Assembly (NCBI RefSeq): GCF_005233875.1
Contig: NZ_SZPZ01000003.1
Coordinates: 986,489 to 1,050,488 of the forward strand
DNA: 64,000 nt
Direction of reading: 5' to 3'
DNA from: Kribbella jiaozuonensis
GTDB lineage: Bacteria; Actinomycetota; Actinomycetes; Propionibacteriales; Kribbellaceae
Shown: piece by piece, positions 43,051-52,292 of the stretch
How the letters are laid out: every line of letters starts with the position of its first letter
Position numbering within the stretch: position 1 is the stretch's first letter
Notes under the pieces: model-generated
The model's database searches: none
Told to the model about the DNA's origin: nothing
What the model saw: only the letters and a program-made list of their open reading frames with translations
Made by a program: the position numbers and the translations under genes

Positions 43051-43669
43051 GTCGATCGAACCCGCGTCGGCTGCCGAGGCCGCCCGCGAACTCGCCCGGG
43101 TACTGCTTGAGCAAGCCGATGCTCTGGACCTGCACGACCTGCGGGCCACCGGCGCGATCGAGAACGTCCGGGTCCAGGCCCGGGCGCTCGCGGACGCTGT
43201 CCACGAACGAGGCTGGGGCGACATCTTCCTCGGGATCGACTCGTACGACCCCGACGAGCTGGACGACCTGCCCCTGGGGCCGGACGACTTCGACGATCCG
43301 GCGGACTACCGGGAGATCGTCGAGGGCGGTGGTCTGGACGACCTCGAGGAGCTCGGGGAGCCGCTGCTGCCCGAGGACGGCGTCCGGCTCAGCTACCAGG
43401 CGCGCTACGACTACGTGGTGACCGACCCGGAGGCCTTCGTGCAGTACGTGCGGAGCCGCGCGGACGAGGCGCAGAACGACGAAGTGATCGACGACATCGA
43501 GGATGCGCAGTCGGCGTTCGAGCTGCTCTGCTACCTGGACGGGCTGGGCTCGAAGGAGTACGAGTCGTTCGGGCTGATCCCGGGCGGCGGCGAGGAATCG
43601 CACAAGGTGGTCGAGTTCTCCCTCTGGGACCTGGACCCGACCCGGCGCGACGACACCTACCCCTACTAG
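43043..43669 (+). CDS. acidic protein of unknown function
   Basis: The 208-residue protein is very rich in Asp and Glu (for example YDPDELDDLPLGPDDFDDPADY). It has no signal peptide or membrane segment and no motif I recognise. Its start overlaps the acyl-CoA oxidase stop by 8 nt, which supports translation and coupling. A 19-bp hairpin follows its stop. A soluble interaction or scaffold protein is possible, but no function can be assigned. Confidence 0.7.
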   Translation: MSESIEPASAAEAARELARVLLEQADALDLHDLRATGAIENVRVQARALADAVHERGWGDIFLGIDSYDPDELDDLPLGPDDFDDPADYREIVEGGGLDDLEELGEPLLPEDGVRLSYQARYDYVVTDPEAFVQYVRSRADEAQNDEVIDDIEDAQSAFELLCYLDGLGSKEYESFGLIPGGGEESHKVVEFSLWDLDPTRRDDTYPY

Positions 43670-43687
43670 AAAGCTCCCGGGAATGGA

Positions 43688-43735
43688 ACTTCCTCGCTGT
43701 ACTGGTCCCCAGCAGCACCAGTACGGCGAGGAAGT
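43688..43735. terminator. 19-bp hairpin after the acidic-protein gene
   Basis: Arms ACTTCCTCGCTGTACTGGT (43688-43706) and ACCAGTACGGCGAGGAAGT (43717-43735) pair over 19 positions with a single G-U/T-G mismatch and a 10-nt loop. It starts 18 nt after the stop of the + strand gene. It is a strong, probably bidirectional terminator. Confidence 0.7.
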
Positions 43736-43747
43736 CTCCACATAGAA

Positions 43748-43815
43748 ACGCCGACCGTGCCGGACGTTGGTCGCCACCTCACTGGCGACCAACGCCCGAC
43801 CGGCACGGCCGGCGT
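43748..43815. repeat. 68-bp cruciform-like inverted repeat
   Basis: Starting 12 nt after the first hairpin, the outer arms ACGCCG-CCGTGCCGG and CCGGCACGG-CGGCGT and the inner arms CGTTGGTCGCC (43765-43775) and GGCGACCAACG (43784-43794) form a stem of about 26 bp with one mismatch, an internal bulge and an 8-nt loop. This is far longer than a usual terminator. Confidence 0.65.
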
Positions 43816-44113
43816 CCTGCTGTTGCCCCGAGAGGGCAAGTGGCCCGAAGGAGGGTGGGCCCGAAGCTCATTCCGAGGCCGGCAGGGGAGGTACAGTCCG
43901 GTCGCGGACGGGAGTTCGTCGGGAACCACCTGGACCCGGTGCCGGCGACCCGTCCGTCGCCGACAAGAGAACGTTGTCACGGGCCTGCTACTACCGGGAA
44001 TCATCCGGTTCAAACATTTGCATTGCCTTTGAAGTAGGCAACGCTCAGTGAAACTTCCCTCACTTTCCGTGCAGATGTTGCCTTCTGCAACAACTAACCA
44101 CTCGTCAAGACAC

Positions 44114-44752
44114 TCACCGACGCAGCTGGGTGAGGACGGCGAGCACGCGGCGGTGGGTGTCCGGCGCCTCGTCGATGCGGAGCTTCTGGAAGATGCTGCG
44201 CATATGGCTCTCGACCGTCCGCTCGGCGAGGACGAGGTGCGCGGCGATCGCACTGTTCGAGCGCCCTTCAGCCACCAGCGCGAGCACCTCACGCTCTCGC
44301 GCCGACAACGCGGCCACCGGATCGTCGATACGCGTCGGCGTCACCAGCGCGGCGACAATCGCAGGGTCGAGCGCGGAGCCGCCGTCCACCACCCGGCGCA
44401 TCGCGTCGAGGAAGTCCCCGACGCGGAGTACCCGATCCTTCAGCAGATAGCCGAACCCGCCGGTGCCGACCAGCCCGACCACGTGACGCGTCTCGATGTG
44501 CTGCGACAGCATGAGGATCGGCCGCGCCGGCGACTCCGCCCGCAGGATCACGGCCGCCCGTGCGCCGTCGTCGGTCATCGTCGGCGGCATCCGTACGTCG
44601 ATGATGGTCAGATCGGGATCGACCGCGCGCACCACGTCGACCAGTTCGTCCGCGGCGTCCGCCGTACCGACCACGTCGTGGCCGTTCTCGGTGAGCAGGC
44701 GGCTCAAACCCTCACGAAACAAGGCGGAATCCTCGCCGATCACGATGCGCAT
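44114..44752 (-). CDS. NarL/FixJ-type response regulator
   Basis: The 212-residue protein has a complete receiver (acidic pair in VIGEDSALFREGL, phospho-Asp in DLTIIDVRMPP, Lys in GYLLKDRV) and a C-terminal LuxR HTH (ALSAREREVLALVAEGRSNSAIAAHLVLAERTVESHMRSIFQKL). Its start lies inside the end of the histidine kinase gene (13-nt overlap), so it is the cognate partner. Targets are unknown. Confidence 0.93.
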   Translation of the reverse strand: MRIVIGEDSALFREGLSRLLTENGHDVVGTADAADELVDVVRAVDPDLTIIDVRMPPTMTDDGARAAVILRAESPARPILMLSQHIETRHVVGLVGTGGFGYLLKDRVLRVGDFLDAMRRVVDGGSALDPAIVAALVTPTRIDDPVAALSAREREVLALVAEGRSNSAIAAHLVLAERTVESHMRSIFQKLRIDEAPDTHRRVLAVLTQLRR

Positions 44753-46647
44753 GGGATCTCCACCGTGATCGAGGTTCCGGCGCCGGGCGGACTGTCCACG
44801 GTGAACTCTCCGCCAACCGAGGCGACTCGGTCTCGCAATGACGTCAGCCCGAACCCTTCCTTCGCCCCGCCCACACCGTCGTCGCGCACCACCGCGCGCA
44901 GTACCTGATCCGACAGCCCGACCGAGATCGAGATCCGGGTCGCCCGCGCGTGCTTGAGCGCGTTGGCGATCGCCTCACCGACAGTGAAGTAGACGGTTGT
45001 GGCGGCGCCCTCGCCGACCTCCAGCTCAGGTACGACGAGGTCGACCGGCAGCGTGCTGTCCGCGACCAGGTGTCGCAGCGCCACCGCGAGACCGTCATCG
45101 AGCCGACTCGGCCGCACCCCGTGCGCGATCCGCCGCAGCTCCGCGACGGTCTCCTCCAGCGTCTCGACTACCTCATCGAGCTCGCGGTACGCCGGTAGGC
45201 CGGGCTCGAGCTGGTACTGCACGGACCGTAGCCGCATCCCGATCGCGATCAACTGCTGCTGGGCGCCGTCGTGCAAGTCACGCTCCAGGCGATGCCGCTC
45301 AGCGTTCACCTCGTCCATCAATCGAGCTCGACTGGTCCGAACCTCAGTCAGTGCCTCCCGGAGCTCGAGCTGCAGTCGACTCACCTCGATCGGCAGGCGC
45401 GCTTCGACGACTGCTTCCCGAGCGCGCCGGACTCGACGCGCAGACGTCGTACCGAGGACCAGGGCACCGACCACGGAATCGCCGGTCTGCAACGGGATCG
45501 CGCCGGCGGGCGGTTCGAGCTCGGAGCCGGGTCGTCGCAGCAGGACCTGCAGGCCGGGGTCGTCGAGGGCGGAGCGCAGTACGGCCTCGATCTGTTCCGG
45601 CTCGGCCTCGCCGTCGCGCACTCGCCGTACGAAGTCGCGGATCCGGGCCAGCGCGACCGTGCGATCCGGATCGACCAACCGGCCCACTGTGCGATGGATC
45701 CAGTGGTAGACAGGAAGCAGGACCAGCGCGGTCACAAAGGCGGCCGTCGTAACGCCGACCCGGTCGGGGAAGAACCCGCCGGTCACGACGACCACCGCTG
45801 CGAACACGCCCGCCGAGATCAGCGTCGTGACGAGCCAGCTCACGGTCGCGCCGAGCAGCCGATCTATGTCGAACAGGTCGTGGCGCAGGATCGCGACCGT
45901 GATCGCGCCCGGGACCAGCACCAGCATCGCGATCAGGAACCAGGTGTACGCCAAGCTGCCGGGCGCGCCCAGTGCGGTCGCCAACCAGCTCAGACCCAGC
46001 AGGATCGGTACGGCGACGGCCGCGGCCATCAGCCAGCGCAGCCGCTGCCGGGTGAGCGGATCGCCACGTCGATAGCGCACAACGAGGCTGGACGCGGCCG
46101 CGAGCAACGTGGCCAGGAAGGCAGCGAAGGCGATGACGATCAGGACTGCGTGCGCTGGCGTGGTGCCGGTTCGCACGGCGTCCTCGCGGGAGACGACGAA
46201 GTTCACCAGCGCCGCCGAAACCGGCATCGCCGCCCAGATCCATCGCCACAGCCGACCGGGGAGCAGGCCATCGGGGAACAGCAGGACCAACGTGACAAAC
46301 CCGAGGAAGAGCCACGGCCAGGCGCCGACCGCGACCTTGTCGACAACGGATGCCCCCGGCCACGGACTCGAGGTCCGCGCCGACGAGCCCCAGTCCTCGA
46401 CGGTGAAGACGAGCGCGGGGACGGTCGCGGTCAGCGCCAAAGCCGGGCCGATCGGACTCGCCGGAGCACGTACGACGACCAGCCAACCCAGCAGCAAGGC
46501 AGGGAGCAGCAGCGCGGTCGTGATCGGCCAGTCGGCCGGCTGCCCGATCGACCACGGGCCGTAGGCGAGCACCGCGCGTACGACGGCGGCCGCGACGAAC
46601 AGGACCGTCGCGGCAGCGACCGAACGCCGACGCCGGGGCACATCCAC
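44740..46647 (-). CDS. membrane sensor histidine kinase (HisKA_3, NarX/DesK-like)
   Basis: About 635 residues from the GTG at 46647. It has roughly eight to nine N-terminal membrane helices, a GAF-like region, and the dimerisation/phospho-acceptor helix ERHRLERDLHDGAQQQLIAIGMRL with the acceptor His in LHDGAQQ. An HATPase_c domain follows (AIANALKHARATRISI, DDGVGG, GFGLTSLRDRVASVGGEF). A longer GTG start at 46725 is possible but adds an unlikely tail. It senses an unknown membrane or external cue and phosphorylates the adjacent regulator. Confidence 0.9.
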   Translation of the reverse strand: MDVPRRRRSVAAATVLFVAAAVVRAVLAYGPWSIGQPADWPITTALLLPALLLGWLVVVRAPASPIGPALALTATVPALVFTVEDWGSSARTSSPWPGASVVDKVAVGAWPWLFLGFVTLVLLFPDGLLPGRLWRWIWAAMPVSAALVNFVVSREDAVRTGTTPAHAVLIVIAFAAFLATLLAAASSLVVRYRRGDPLTRQRLRWLMAAAVAVPILLGLSWLATALGAPGSLAYTWFLIAMLVLVPGAITVAILRHDLFDIDRLLGATVSWLVTTLISAGVFAAVVVVTGGFFPDRVGVTTAAFVTALVLLPVYHWIHRTVGRLVDPDRTVALARIRDFVRRVRDGEAEPEQIEAVLRSALDDPGLQVLLRRPGSELEPPAGAIPLQTGDSVVGALVLGTTSARRVRRAREAVVEARLPIEVSRLQLELREALTEVRTSRARLMDEVNAERHRLERDLHDGAQQQLIAIGMRLRSVQYQLEPGLPAYRELDEVVETLEETVAELRRIAHGVRPSRLDDGLAVALRHLVADSTLPVDLVVPELEVGEGAATTVYFTVGEAIANALKHARATRISISVGLSDQVLRAVVRDDGVGGAKEGFGLTSLRDRVASVGGEFTVDSPPGAGTSITVEIPCAS

Positions 46648-46789
46648 ATGATGACCGCGGACGGCCGCCCGCGCACCAGTGCCAGCACGTAGCGGCTGTC
46701 CACAGGCAAGATCCGGCGACAGCACCGATGCGGTACACCCACCGAGAAGGCGACCGTGAAGGAGTCAGCTACTCGAGGAGGGGACTCCG

Positions 46790-47095
46790 ATGATTGCCAT
46801 CGCCACCGTTCTGTTCGCCTTTCCGCTCGGATTCTTCCTGCGGAACCGCCTGTCCGCGTACGTCGCGTACATCGCGATCTTCGCCTACTGCTTCACGTTC
46901 CAGACGCTCTACCTGCTGAGGGCGTGGGTCGGCGACAGCCATCAGGCCTTCCCGGCCGACCCGGAGACGTTGCCGCTCGGCTACCTCGGTGTCACCGCGG
47001 GGATCTACGCCGCGGGCTTCGTCCTCGTCACCGTTGGTCACCGGGTCGGGGCCAAGCGGCGTTCACGCGCCGTCGACCTCGACCCGGTGACGTGA
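46790..47095 (+). CDS. small three-helix membrane protein
   Basis: The 101-residue protein has three hydrophobic segments (MIAIATVLFAFPLGFFL, AYVAYIAIFAYCFTFQTLYLL and GYLGVTAGIYAAGFVLVTVG) and a short basic tail. The start has a strong GAGGAGGGG ribosome-binding site. It is divergent from the sensor kinase, so a role in the same response is possible. Family not recognised. Its stop abuts the convergent FO synthase stop. Confidence 0.75.
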   Translation: MIAIATVLFAFPLGFFLRNRLSAYVAYIAIFAYCFTFQTLYLLRAWVGDSHQAFPADPETLPLGYLGVTAGIYAAGFVLVTVGHRVGAKRRSRAVDLDPVT

Positions 47096-49750
47096 TCAGG
47101 CGAGCTCGAGAGACGGGCGGGCCGGGACCTCGCCGTACGTCGTGGTGCGCTGCCGGGCCGGGCGCCCGGCAGCGGTCGCCATTGCGGTGAGTTCGGCGAT
47201 CGACTTGCGGCTGCCGTGCTTGGAGCCGGCCATCCGGCTGATGGTCTCCTCCATCAGCGTGCCGCCGATGTCGTTGACGCCGCCGTTCAGTACGGCGACG
47301 CAGCCGTCGACGCCGAGCTTCACCCACGAGCACTGGATGTTGTCGATCCGCCCGTGCAGCATGATCCGCGCCATCGCGTGTACCGCGCGGTTCTCGTCGT
47401 ACGTCGGACCCGGGCGCGCGACCCCGGCCAGGTAGATCGGCGAGTTCTGGTGGATGAACGGCAGCAGGACGAACTCGGTGAACCCACCCGTCTGATCCTG
47501 GACGGCGGCGATCGTGCGCAGGTGCTGGACCCAGTGGTGCGGTGCGTCGACATGGCCGTACATCATCGTCGAGCTGGACGGCAGGCCGACCTTGTGCGCC
47601 GTACTGATCACCTCGATCCAGCTTGCCGTGGGCAACTTTCCCTTGGTGAGGATCCAGCGCACGTCGTCGTCGAGGATCTCGGCGGCGGTACCGGGGATGC
47701 TGTCCAGGCCGGCCTCCTTCACCGAGATCAGGAACTCCTCGATCGACAGACCGGTGCGGACCGAGCCGTTCACGATCTCCATCGGGGAGTACGCGTGGAC
47801 GTGCATCTCCGGCACGCGATCCTTGACCGCGCGGACGAGATCGGCGTACGCCGTACCCGGGAGGTCCGGGTGGATGCCGCCCTGCATGCAGACCTCGGTC
47901 GCGCCGATGACCCAGGCCTCCTCGGCGCGCTGGCCGACCTCGTCCATCGAGAGGGAGTAGGCGTCGGCATCGGTGCGGCGCTGGGCGAACGCGCAGAACC
48001 GGCAGCCGGTGTAGCAGACGTTGGTGAAGTTGATGTTCCGGTTCACCACATAGGTGACGTCGTCGCCGACCGTTGCCTTACGCAAGTTGTCGGCGATCTG
48101 CGCAAGCTCGTCGAGCGCAGGCCCGGTCACGGTCATCAACGTCAGCGCCTGGGCGTCGGAGAGCCCGGCCGGGTCACGCTCAGCGGCGGCCAAGGCCGCC
48201 TTCACGTCGGCCGAGATCCGCTCGGGGGAGCTGGCGTCGGGAGCGGTCGGCCCGCCGGCCGATGTCCCGGCCACGCCGCCCACGCCGCCCACGCCGCCCA
48301 CGCCGCCCACGCCTGCCGCGCCTGCCGCGCCTGCCGCGCCTGCCGCGGCTGCTTCAGCGGCCGCTGCTTCTGCGGCTCGCCGGGCTGCGACGTCCTCGCG
48401 CAGTACGTCCCAGTCGCCGTACGCCGCGTCGAAGTCCGAGCGGGTCTCCGTGCGGCGGCCCTCGGTGTCGATCGCCGTGTGGAGGTCGGTGCGGCCGACG
48501 CTGTCCCAGCCGCCGTCCGGCTCCTGCCAGGGCAGGCCGACGGGCTTGGCGTCCTCGTTGGCCAGGCCGGTGGCCGGGTCGACCAATGCCTCGACGTGCG
48601 AGATCAGCCGCGGGTCCAACCACGGCTCACGCAGGTACTCCGGATGCGCCGTGAGCCGCTCACGCAGTACGAAGCCCGCGTCCGCCGTAACCTTCGCCAG
48701 GTCGTCGATCTGGGGCCACGGCCGCTCCGGGTTCACGTGGTCCGGAGTCAGTGGCGACACCCCGCCGAAGTCATCCACGCCGGCGTCGAGCAAAGCGCGG
48801 CACTCAGCCAGGTCAACCAGGTTCGGCGGCGCCTGCACCCGCACCCGCGGCCCGAGCACGATCCGCGTGACCGCGATCGCGGCCAGCCACTCGTCCAGCG
48901 GTACGTCGGCGTCGTTGCGCATCGCCGTGTCCGGCTTCACCCGGAACCCCTGGATGATGACTTCCTGGATCCCGTTGTACTGCCGCGCAACCTTGCGCAG
49001 CGCGAAGATCGAGTCCGCCCGCTCGGGCAGCGTCTCGCCGATCCCGATCAGCAGTCCGGTCGTGAACGGCACGTTCGACCGACCCGCATCCTCCAGCACC
49101 CGCAGCCGGATCGCGGGGTCCTTGTCCGGCGACCCGAAGTGCGGCTGCCCCTTCTCCTCGAACAGCCGCCGCGAGGTGGTCTCCAGCATCATCCCCATGC
49201 TCGGCGCGACCGGCTTCAACCGCTGCAGGTCCTGCCACGACATCACGCCCGGGTTCAGGTGGGGCAGCAGACCGGTCTCCTCGAGGACCCGGATCGCCAT
49301 CGCCCGCACGTAGTCCAGCGTGCTGTCGTACCCGGCCTCCTCCAGCCACTGCCGTGCCGCGTCCCACCGGTCCTCGGGCGCATCGCCCAGCGTGAAGAGC
49401 GCCTCCTTGCAGCCCAGGGCCCCTCCCTGCCGCGCGATCTCCAGCACCTCGTCCGGCGACAGGTACGGCGCGTGCACGCGACCGGGCGTCGTCGCGAACG
49501 TGCAGTAGTGGCAGCGATCCCGGCACAGCCGGGTCAGCGGGATGAAGACCTTCTTCGAGTACGTGACGATGCCGGGCCGGCCGGCGTCGGCCAGGCCCTG
49601 GTCGCGAACGCGGGCCGCGGTCGCCATCAGTGCGGTCAGCGCGTCGCCGCTCGCGCCGAGCAGCACCTCCGCCTCCGCCGGGTCGAGGGTCTTGCCGTCG
49701 TCCGCACGCTTCAACGCGCGCCGCATCGCAGTACTGAAATCGTTGGCCAC
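47096..49750 (-). CDS. fbiC: FO synthase, fused CofG/CofH (FbiC)
   Basis: About 884 residues. Two radical-SAM halves each carry CxxxCxxC: CRDRCHYC in the CofG-like N-half and CYTGCRFC in the CofH-like C-half. The enzyme joins a tyrosine-derived unit to the flavin precursor to make FO, the deazaflavin core of coenzyme F420. The usual fused form is about 850 residues; here the join is enlarged by an Ala/Gly/Val repeat linker (about residues 470-495) encoded by 9-nt tandem repeats. The start is GTG at 49750 or ATG at 49726. It is divergent from a TetR gene. Its presence means the organism can make F420, relevant to LLM and other F420 enzymes. Confidence 0.95.
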   Translation of the reverse strand: MANDFSTAMRRALKRADDGKTLDPAEAEVLLGASGDALTALMATAARVRDQGLADAGRPGIVTYSKKVFIPLTRLCRDRCHYCTFATTPGRVHAPYLSPDEVLEIARQGGALGCKEALFTLGDAPEDRWDAARQWLEEAGYDSTLDYVRAMAIRVLEETGLLPHLNPGVMSWQDLQRLKPVAPSMGMMLETTSRRLFEEKGQPHFGSPDKDPAIRLRVLEDAGRSNVPFTTGLLIGIGETLPERADSIFALRKVARQYNGIQEVIIQGFRVKPDTAMRNDADVPLDEWLAAIAVTRIVLGPRVRVQAPPNLVDLAECRALLDAGVDDFGGVSPLTPDHVNPERPWPQIDDLAKVTADAGFVLRERLTAHPEYLREPWLDPRLISHVEALVDPATGLANEDAKPVGLPWQEPDGGWDSVGRTDLHTAIDTEGRRTETRSDFDAAYGDWDVLREDVAARRAAEAAAAEAAAAGAAGAAGAAGVGGVGGVGGVGGVAGTSAGGPTAPDASSPERISADVKAALAAAERDPAGLSDAQALTLMTVTGPALDELAQIADNLRKATVGDDVTYVVNRNINFTNVCYTGCRFCAFAQRRTDADAYSLSMDEVGQRAEEAWVIGATEVCMQGGIHPDLPGTAYADLVRAVKDRVPEMHVHAYSPMEIVNGSVRTGLSIEEFLISVKEAGLDSIPGTAAEILDDDVRWILTKGKLPTASWIEVISTAHKVGLPSSSTMMYGHVDAPHHWVQHLRTIAAVQDQTGGFTEFVLLPFIHQNSPIYLAGVARPGPTYDENRAVHAMARIMLHGRIDNIQCSWVKLGVDGCVAVLNGGVNDIGGTLMEETISRMAGSKHGSRKSIAELTAMATAAGRPARQRTTTYGEVPARPSLELA
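48272..48349. repeat. 9-nt tandem repeats coding the FO synthase linker
   Basis: CACGCCGCC is repeated four times from 48272 and followed by four copies of TGCCGCGCC or a close variant up to 48349. The repeats are in frame and encode the Gly-Val-Gly and Ala-Ala-Gly runs of the interdomain linker. Such repeats can change length by slippage without breaking the frame. Confidence 0.8.
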
Positions 49751-49841
49751 GAAATCCGAGCCTAAGACGGGAAAACCGGTCGATCTCGCGATTCCGGGCA
49801 CCAAAAACAATCCGTACAGACGTCCTGATAGTTTGCTGTTC

Positions 49842-50396
49842 GTGCAGGTCAGGAGGGTTGTGGACGGCCGACGGCTGCGCGGTGAGCAGCGGCGGAACGA
49901 GCTGCTGCGCGCGACGCTGACCGTCATTGAACGCGACGGAGTCGCAGGTGTGAGCCATCGTGCGGTGGCCGCTGCGGCCGATGTCTCGGTCGCTTCGATC
50001 ACATACCACTTCCCGACGCTGGACGATCTCCTCGTCGCCGCACTCCGCTCGGCCGCGGACGATCTCGCCGTCGAGCTGCACGGTCGGGGCAGCGAGCTGG
50101 GCGCACGCCCGGCCGACGAACTGGCGCGGTTGATCGAGCACAGCGTTGTACGGCGGCGTGGCCGGACGCTGGCGCTCTACGAGCTGTACCTGTACGCCGC
50201 GCGCCGACCGGAGCTCCGCGAGACGGCCGGCGCGTGGTTGGAGCCGTTGACCGAGATCGCGCGGACGTTCACTGCGGATCCGCAGAAGGCGCGGCTGCTG
50301 GTGGCAGCACTGGATGGCTTGCTGATGCAGGCGCTGATAGGTGCGCGTGAGATCGACCAGCAGGACGTGGCTGCGCTGGTGCAGGTGCTGAGGTAG
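49842..50396 (+). CDS. TetR-family regulator divergent from FO synthase
   Basis: The protein has about 184 residues: a TetR HTH (RRNELLRATLTVIERDGVAGVSHRAVAAAADVSVASITYHFPTLDDLLVAAL) and a C-terminal ligand domain. Two GTG starts fit: 49842, which lies 7 nt after a TAGTTT -10-like element and would give a leaderless message, and 49860, which has AGGAGG only 3 nt upstream. The divergent arrangement suggests that it may control itself and fbiC. Confidence 0.82.
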   Translation: MQVRRVVDGRRLRGEQRRNELLRATLTVIERDGVAGVSHRAVAAAADVSVASITYHFPTLDDLLVAALRSAADDLAVELHGRGSELGARPADELARLIEHSVVRRRGRTLALYELYLYAARRPELRETAGAWLEPLTEIARTFTADPQKARLLVAALDGLLMQALIGAREIDQQDVAALVQVLR

Positions 50397-50465
50397 CGCA
50401 GGGGCTACCTGTAGCCGGGTGTTCAGGCCAGGGTCTCCGGCTGTGGCAGAAGGTTGGCTGGGGGC

Positions 50466-52292
50466 ATGCTGAGGTTGTCTGTCGGGGCGCTGCGGACCAG
50501 GTGGCAGCTGTTCGCCGGTGCGGTGGTTGCTGTTGCACTAGGGGTTGGGCTGGTCCAGTCCGGGTTGCAGATGCTGGCTGCGACGGATCGGCCCGTGCTG
50601 CCGGCAGGACTGTCGGCGTACCAGCGGGCCGAGGTGCGGGAGGGGTACGTCGGGGCCGCGACACTGCTGGGGATGTCGGTCATGCTGGCCGTGTTCCTGA
50701 GCGTGTTCATCGTCAGTACGACGTTCGGGTTCGTGACGGTGCAGCGGCGGCGGGAGTTCGGGTTGCTGCGACTGGTGGGTGCGCAACGGGGCTATCTGTG
50801 CTTGATGGTGGTCACCGAGGCCGGACTGCTCGGGCTGGTGGGCAGCGTGGTCGGTCTGCCGCTCGGAGTGCTGGCGACGTGGGCTCAGTCGTGGCTGCTC
50901 GTACGGCTGGGGATGTTGCCGAGCTGGTTCGAGGCGCCGTGGGATCAGGGTGCGGTGTGGGCGGCGATGATCGTCGGCGTCAGTACGGCGCTGGCCGGCG
51001 TACTCGCCGCTGCCTGGCGGGCGTCGCGGATCAACGCGCTGGAGGCGGTCGTGGAGGGATCGGCTGCGCGGCGGGTGATGACTGGCTGGCGATGGTTCTG
51101 GGGGCTGTCGGCCACGTTCGGCACGGTGGTGCTGGTGATCGCGGCGCAGGCGGCGCGCGATCTCGTTGCGGGGTTGATGATCGGGCTGGTCGTGATGATC
51201 AGCGGGTCGGTCGCGTTGAGCCAGCTGAGTCCGGTCGTCGTACCGCTCGTCGGTCGGGTCCCCGCGGTCGTTGTCCGGGGCAACTTGATCGCGGATCTCG
51301 CGCGGGCCGGCGTGCTGCACGCGGTACGGCGAAGCGCGGCGACGGCGGCGCCCTTGATCGTGCTGGTCGGGCTGGTCGTCGGATTGTGGGGGACGTTCGG
51401 CTCGCTGGCGAAGGCGGTCGGGGTGGAGCAGGAACGGCTGATCACGGCGGACGTTGTCGTTGATCATGCGGTTGCGCCGGGGCCGGGGATCGTGGCGGCG
51501 TCGACGCAGACCGCCGTACCGATCGTCGTCACGCGTGGGAAGAACACGGTGTACTCCGAGGCGATCGGGATCGATGCGGCGGCGTACCAGCAGACGCACA
51601 AGCTGCGGCCGCGGAAGGGTTCGCTGGATCGGCTGACCGGGCGAACGATCGCGATCGGGCCCGGGATGGCGGTGGAGGGGTACAAACTCGGGTCGATCCT
51701 GAAGGTTGCTCTCGGCAACAGGGTGGTCGCGGTGAAGGTCGTTGCGATCATGCCGGAGACGCTGAATGTCAGCGAGAACTTCTTCATCCCGCGGAGCCTG
51801 CTGCCGGCGGGTGGGCGGACCGAGACGTTGGTCAAGCTCGCGCCCGGCGCGACGATGGACGGTCAGACCGTGGAGGAGTGGGCGGAGGCGCGCGGTGAGG
51901 CGCAGCAGCGGAGCAACTCGGGCCTGTTCGCTGCGCTGATGGGGTTGGCGGGGGTCTTCACGGCCGTCGCGGTGGTCAATGCGGTCGTGATGTCGACGGC
52001 TGATCGGCGGCGCGAGTTCGCGCTGGGGCGGATGGCCGGATTGACGCGTGGGCAGGTTGTTGCGATCGCTGTGGTGGAGTCCGCGACGGTTGTGGTGGTC
52101 GGCGTACTGCTTGGAGGTTTGGTTGCCGCGGCCGCGATGGCCGGGATTGCGGCGGGTCCTTACGGCCTTGCAGCGTTGGCGATTCCGTGGCGGCTGCTTG
52201 GGTTGATCTTCGCGTCGGCCCTGGTGGTTGTCGGTACGGCGGCAGCGCTCACTGCTTATCGCGCGACGTCTCGCCGGCTCGGCACATACTGA
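50466..52292 (+). CDS. FtsX-like ABC transporter permease
   Basis: The 608-residue protein has two FtsX/MacB-type units: each has a helix, then the VQRRREFGLLRLVGAQRGYLCLMVV or TADRRREFALGRMAGLTRGQVVAI coupling loop, then further helices. The middle holds a second N-terminal helix and an extracellular domain (residues about 330-450). Such permeases normally work with a LolD/MacB-type ATPase, but none is encoded next to it. The ATG at 50466 follows GGGGGC. Its end overlaps the convergent DUF2867 gene by 44 nt. Confidence 0.88.
   Translation: MLRLSVGALRTRWQLFAGAVVAVALGVGLVQSGLQMLAATDRPVLPAGLSAYQRAEVREGYVGAATLLGMSVMLAVFLSVFIVSTTFGFVTVQRRREFGLLRLVGAQRGYLCLMVVTEAGLLGLVGSVVGLPLGVLATWAQSWLLVRLGMLPSWFEAPWDQGAVWAAMIVGVSTALAGVLAAAWRASRINALEAVVEGSAARRVMTGWRWFWGLSATFGTVVLVIAAQAARDLVAGLMIGLVVMISGSVALSQLSPVVVPLVGRVPAVVVRGNLIADLARAGVLHAVRRSAATAAPLIVLVGLVVGLWGTFGSLAKAVGVEQERLITADVVVDHAVAPGPGIVAASTQTAVPIVVTRGKNTVYSEAIGIDAAAYQQTHKLRPRKGSLDRLTGRTIAIGPGMAVEGYKLGSILKVALGNRVVAVKVVAIMPETLNVSENFFIPRSLLPAGGRTETLVKLAPGATMDGQTVEEWAEARGEAQQRSNSGLFAALMGLAGVFTAVAVVNAVVMSTADRRREFALGRMAGLTRGQVVAIAVVESATVVVVGVLLGGLVAAAAMAGIAAGPYGLAALAIPWRLLGLIFASALVVVGTAAALTAYRATSRRLGTY

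Larger units (their letters stand above)
43670..44113. other. 444-bp convergent spacer without a credible gene
   Basis: Short frames here lack ribosome-binding sites and family features. It contains two very long hairpins (43688-43735 and 43748-43815) and a small GTTGC/GCAAC hairpin (44077-44091) just past the response-regulator stop. The stretch from about 43960 to 44100 is AT-richer than its surroundings, which could mark an older insertion remnant. Confidence 0.5.

Noticed and set aside
43749..43814. CRISPR-like or tRNA-like structure
   Set aside because: Only one copy of each hairpin, no repeat-spacer pattern, and no acceptor/T-arm signature.
43840..44037. 65-codon plus-strand frame in the hairpin spacer
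   Set aside because: No ribosome-binding site, Pro/Arg-rich, no family resemblance.
48272..48349. CRISPR array in the 9-nt repeats
   Set aside because: Repeats are direct, contiguous and in frame within a coding region, with no spacers.
47216..49765. 849-codon plus-strand frame opposite FO synthase
   Set aside because: An antisense shadow common in high-GC DNA; the minus strand has both radical-SAM motifs.
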